A stretch of DNA of 7,575 nt from Actinomycetes bacterium. GTDB lineage: Bacteria; Actinomycetota; Acidimicrobiia; Acidimicrobiales; Bog-793. Position 1 is the stretch's first letter. The number at the start of each line of letters is the position of its first letter. Both the position numbers and the translations under genes were made by a program. Where the stretch lies: contig JAJYGM010000614.1 of NCBI GenBank assembly GCA_021785095.1, forward strand, positions 1 through 7,575, in the 5' to 3' direction. The notes under the pieces were generated by a model that saw only the letters and a program-made list of their open reading frames with translations, was not told where the DNA came from and did not search any database. Below are positions 6,542 to 7,575 of this stretch, one piece after another.

Positions 6542-7575
6542 TGGGCTATCGTGAACGCATCGTTACGCAGCGAGCCGAGCGCACCGACCAGGAGGGCACG
6601 GTCCCGGGCGCCGGTCGCGGCGGGCGCCCGCAGCTCCTGCGCGCCATCAACGAGCAGGTGCTGCTCAACGCGCTCCGCAGGCTCGGGCAGCTCACGCGTG
6701 CAGACCTGACGAAGATCGCCGGGCTGTCGAAGCCGACCGTGGGTGCAGGGCTCGTCAACCTCGAGCGGGACGGCCTCGTGCGCGTCGCCGGACGGCGGAC
6801 GGGGGGGCGCGGACCGACGGCCCTCGTCTACGAGCTGCGACCAGACGCAGGCTTCGTCCTCGCTCTCGACGTCGGAAGCGAGTTCTTGCGAGGTGGTGTC
6901 GCGGACCTCACCGGCGCGATCCGCGCCCGGGGTACTCGTGGCGTGCACGCCGCGAGCGGTCAGGCGCGTATGTCCGGGATCGTCGAGCTCGCGGCCGAGC
7001 TGCTGCGCGAGGCGGGGATCGCCTCGTCGGCGGTCGTCCAGACCATCGTCGGCAGCCCCGGAGTCCACGATCGGGCGCGTGACGCGCTCACTGTCGCGCG
7101 GGGACTGCCCGGGTGGGAGCGGCCCGGCGTGCTCGCGGAGCTGCGGCGCTCCTTCGGTCCGGCGACCCTCGTGCAAAACGACGTCAACCTCGCGGCGCTC
7201 GCCGAGAGGGACCACGGGCAGGGACGCGACGTCGACACCTTCGCGTTCGTGTCGGTCGGGACCGGCGTGGGCATGGGCCTCGTGCTCTCGGGCCAGCTCC
7301 ACTCCGGCAGCCACGGCACTGCGGGAGAGATCGCCTATCTCCCGATCGCCACCGACGGCAGCGTCGACATGCGCGACGCGCGGCGGCGCGGCTCGCTCGA
7401 AGCGGCCGCCTCGGCGGCAGGGGTCGTCCGGGCCGCCCGCGAGAGTGGGATGACCGGCCGGCTCACGGCGCGCCGCGTCTTCGACGCAGCGGCGGCCGGC
7501 GACGAGCGAGCCCGGGACGTCGTCCAGCGCGAGGCCCTCCTCGTGGCACGGGCGATCGCGTCGGTCGCGCTCGTC
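6541..7575 (+). CDS. ROK-family transcriptional regulator (winged helix plus ROK domain; C-terminus beyond window)
   Basis: 345 residues are visible and the frame is open at the right edge. After an Arg-rich leader (1-35), a winged helix-turn-helix spans about 38-98. Its recognition part is LTRADLTKIAGLSKPTVGAG at 51-70 and its wing holds GRRTGGRGP. The ROK sugar-sensing domain follows from about 105: LALDVGSE at 107-114, VGSPGV at 170-175, QNDVNLAALAE at 212-222, VGTGVGMG at 239-246 and GTAGEIAYLP at 259-268. The phosphate loop is degraded (DVGSEF for DVGGT), so kinase activity is unlikely. The zinc motif is lost, with only GSLE (284-287) left of GCLE, and the ExGH His is Tyr266. The ATG has GAGG ten bases upstream, a loose spacing; no better start precedes the DNA-binding domain. 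Divergent placement implies control of the kinase-transporter operon, probably repression relieved by a sugar, and perhaps autoregulation. Confidence 0.93.
   Translation, partial: MGYRERIVTQRAERTDQEGTVPGAGRGGRPQLLRAINEQVLLNALRRLGQLTRADLTKIAGLSKPTVGAGLVNLERDGLVRVAGRRTGGRGPTALVYELRPDAGFVLALDVGSEFLRGGVADLTGAIRARGTRGVHAASGQARMSGIVELAAELLREAGIASSAVVQTIVGSPGVHDRARDALTVARGLPGWERPGVLAELRRSFGPATLVQNDVNLAALAERDHGQGRDVDTFAFVSVGTGVGMGLVLSGQLHSGSHGTAGEIAYLPIATDGSVDMRDARRRGSLEAAASAAGVVRAARESGMTGRLTARRVFDAAAAGDERARDVVQREALLVARAIASVALV

Noticed and set aside
6801..6807. Run of seven G in the wing of the regulator, considered as a phase-variation tract
   Set aside because: Seven bases is unremarkable in DNA of this composition and the frame is intact on both sides. 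There is no sign of switching.

Overview
The window reads as one compact catabolic locus from a high-GC bacterium, most probably an actinomycete. The grounds are very high GC in coding DNA, strong G/C bias at third codon positions, several GTG starts, short or overlapping gene junctions and the style of the ROK-family proteins. The exact taxon cannot be read from the sequence.

Layout: six genes lie on the minus strand and are transcribed from about 6503 down to the left edge. In order they are a ROK-family sugar kinase (5499-6503), an extracellular family 5 solute-binding protein (3820-5502), an OppB/DppB-type permease (2823-3806), an OppC/DppC-type permease (1877-2815), an OppD/DppD-type ATPase (919-1896) and an OppF/DppF-type ATPase cut by the window edge (1-926). 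Junctions run from a 20-base overlap to a 13-base gap, so this looks like a single operon with translational coupling. A ROK-family transcriptional regulator with an N-terminal winged helix (6541 to the right edge, cut) diverges from the kinase across only 37 bases. That gap holds a plausible kinase promoter and an imperfect palindrome suited to be the regulator's operator. No stretch over 300 bases lacks a gene, and no RNA gene, mobile element, CRISPR array or clear terminator was seen.

How it fits together: the transporter is built like a peptide importer, but the adjoining sugar kinase and ROK regulator make an oligosaccharide or modified sugar the more likely cargo. The binding protein would capture the ligand outside, the two permeases and two ATPases would import it, the kinase would phosphorylate the sugar (perhaps after hydrolysis by an enzyme encoded elsewhere), and the regulator would sense the sugar and control the operon. 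The substrate itself cannot be named.

The most notable details are these. The kinase and the regulator have both lost all four zinc ligands of the ROK family and carry Tyr at the ExGH histidine. A 15-base tandem repeat encodes a Pro/Glu/Ser-rich N-terminal tail on the OppF-type ATPase and repeats a GTG start-like context. The predicted kinase transcript is leaderless or nearly so. The binding protein lacks a lipobox. I see no evidence of a wholly new type of system.
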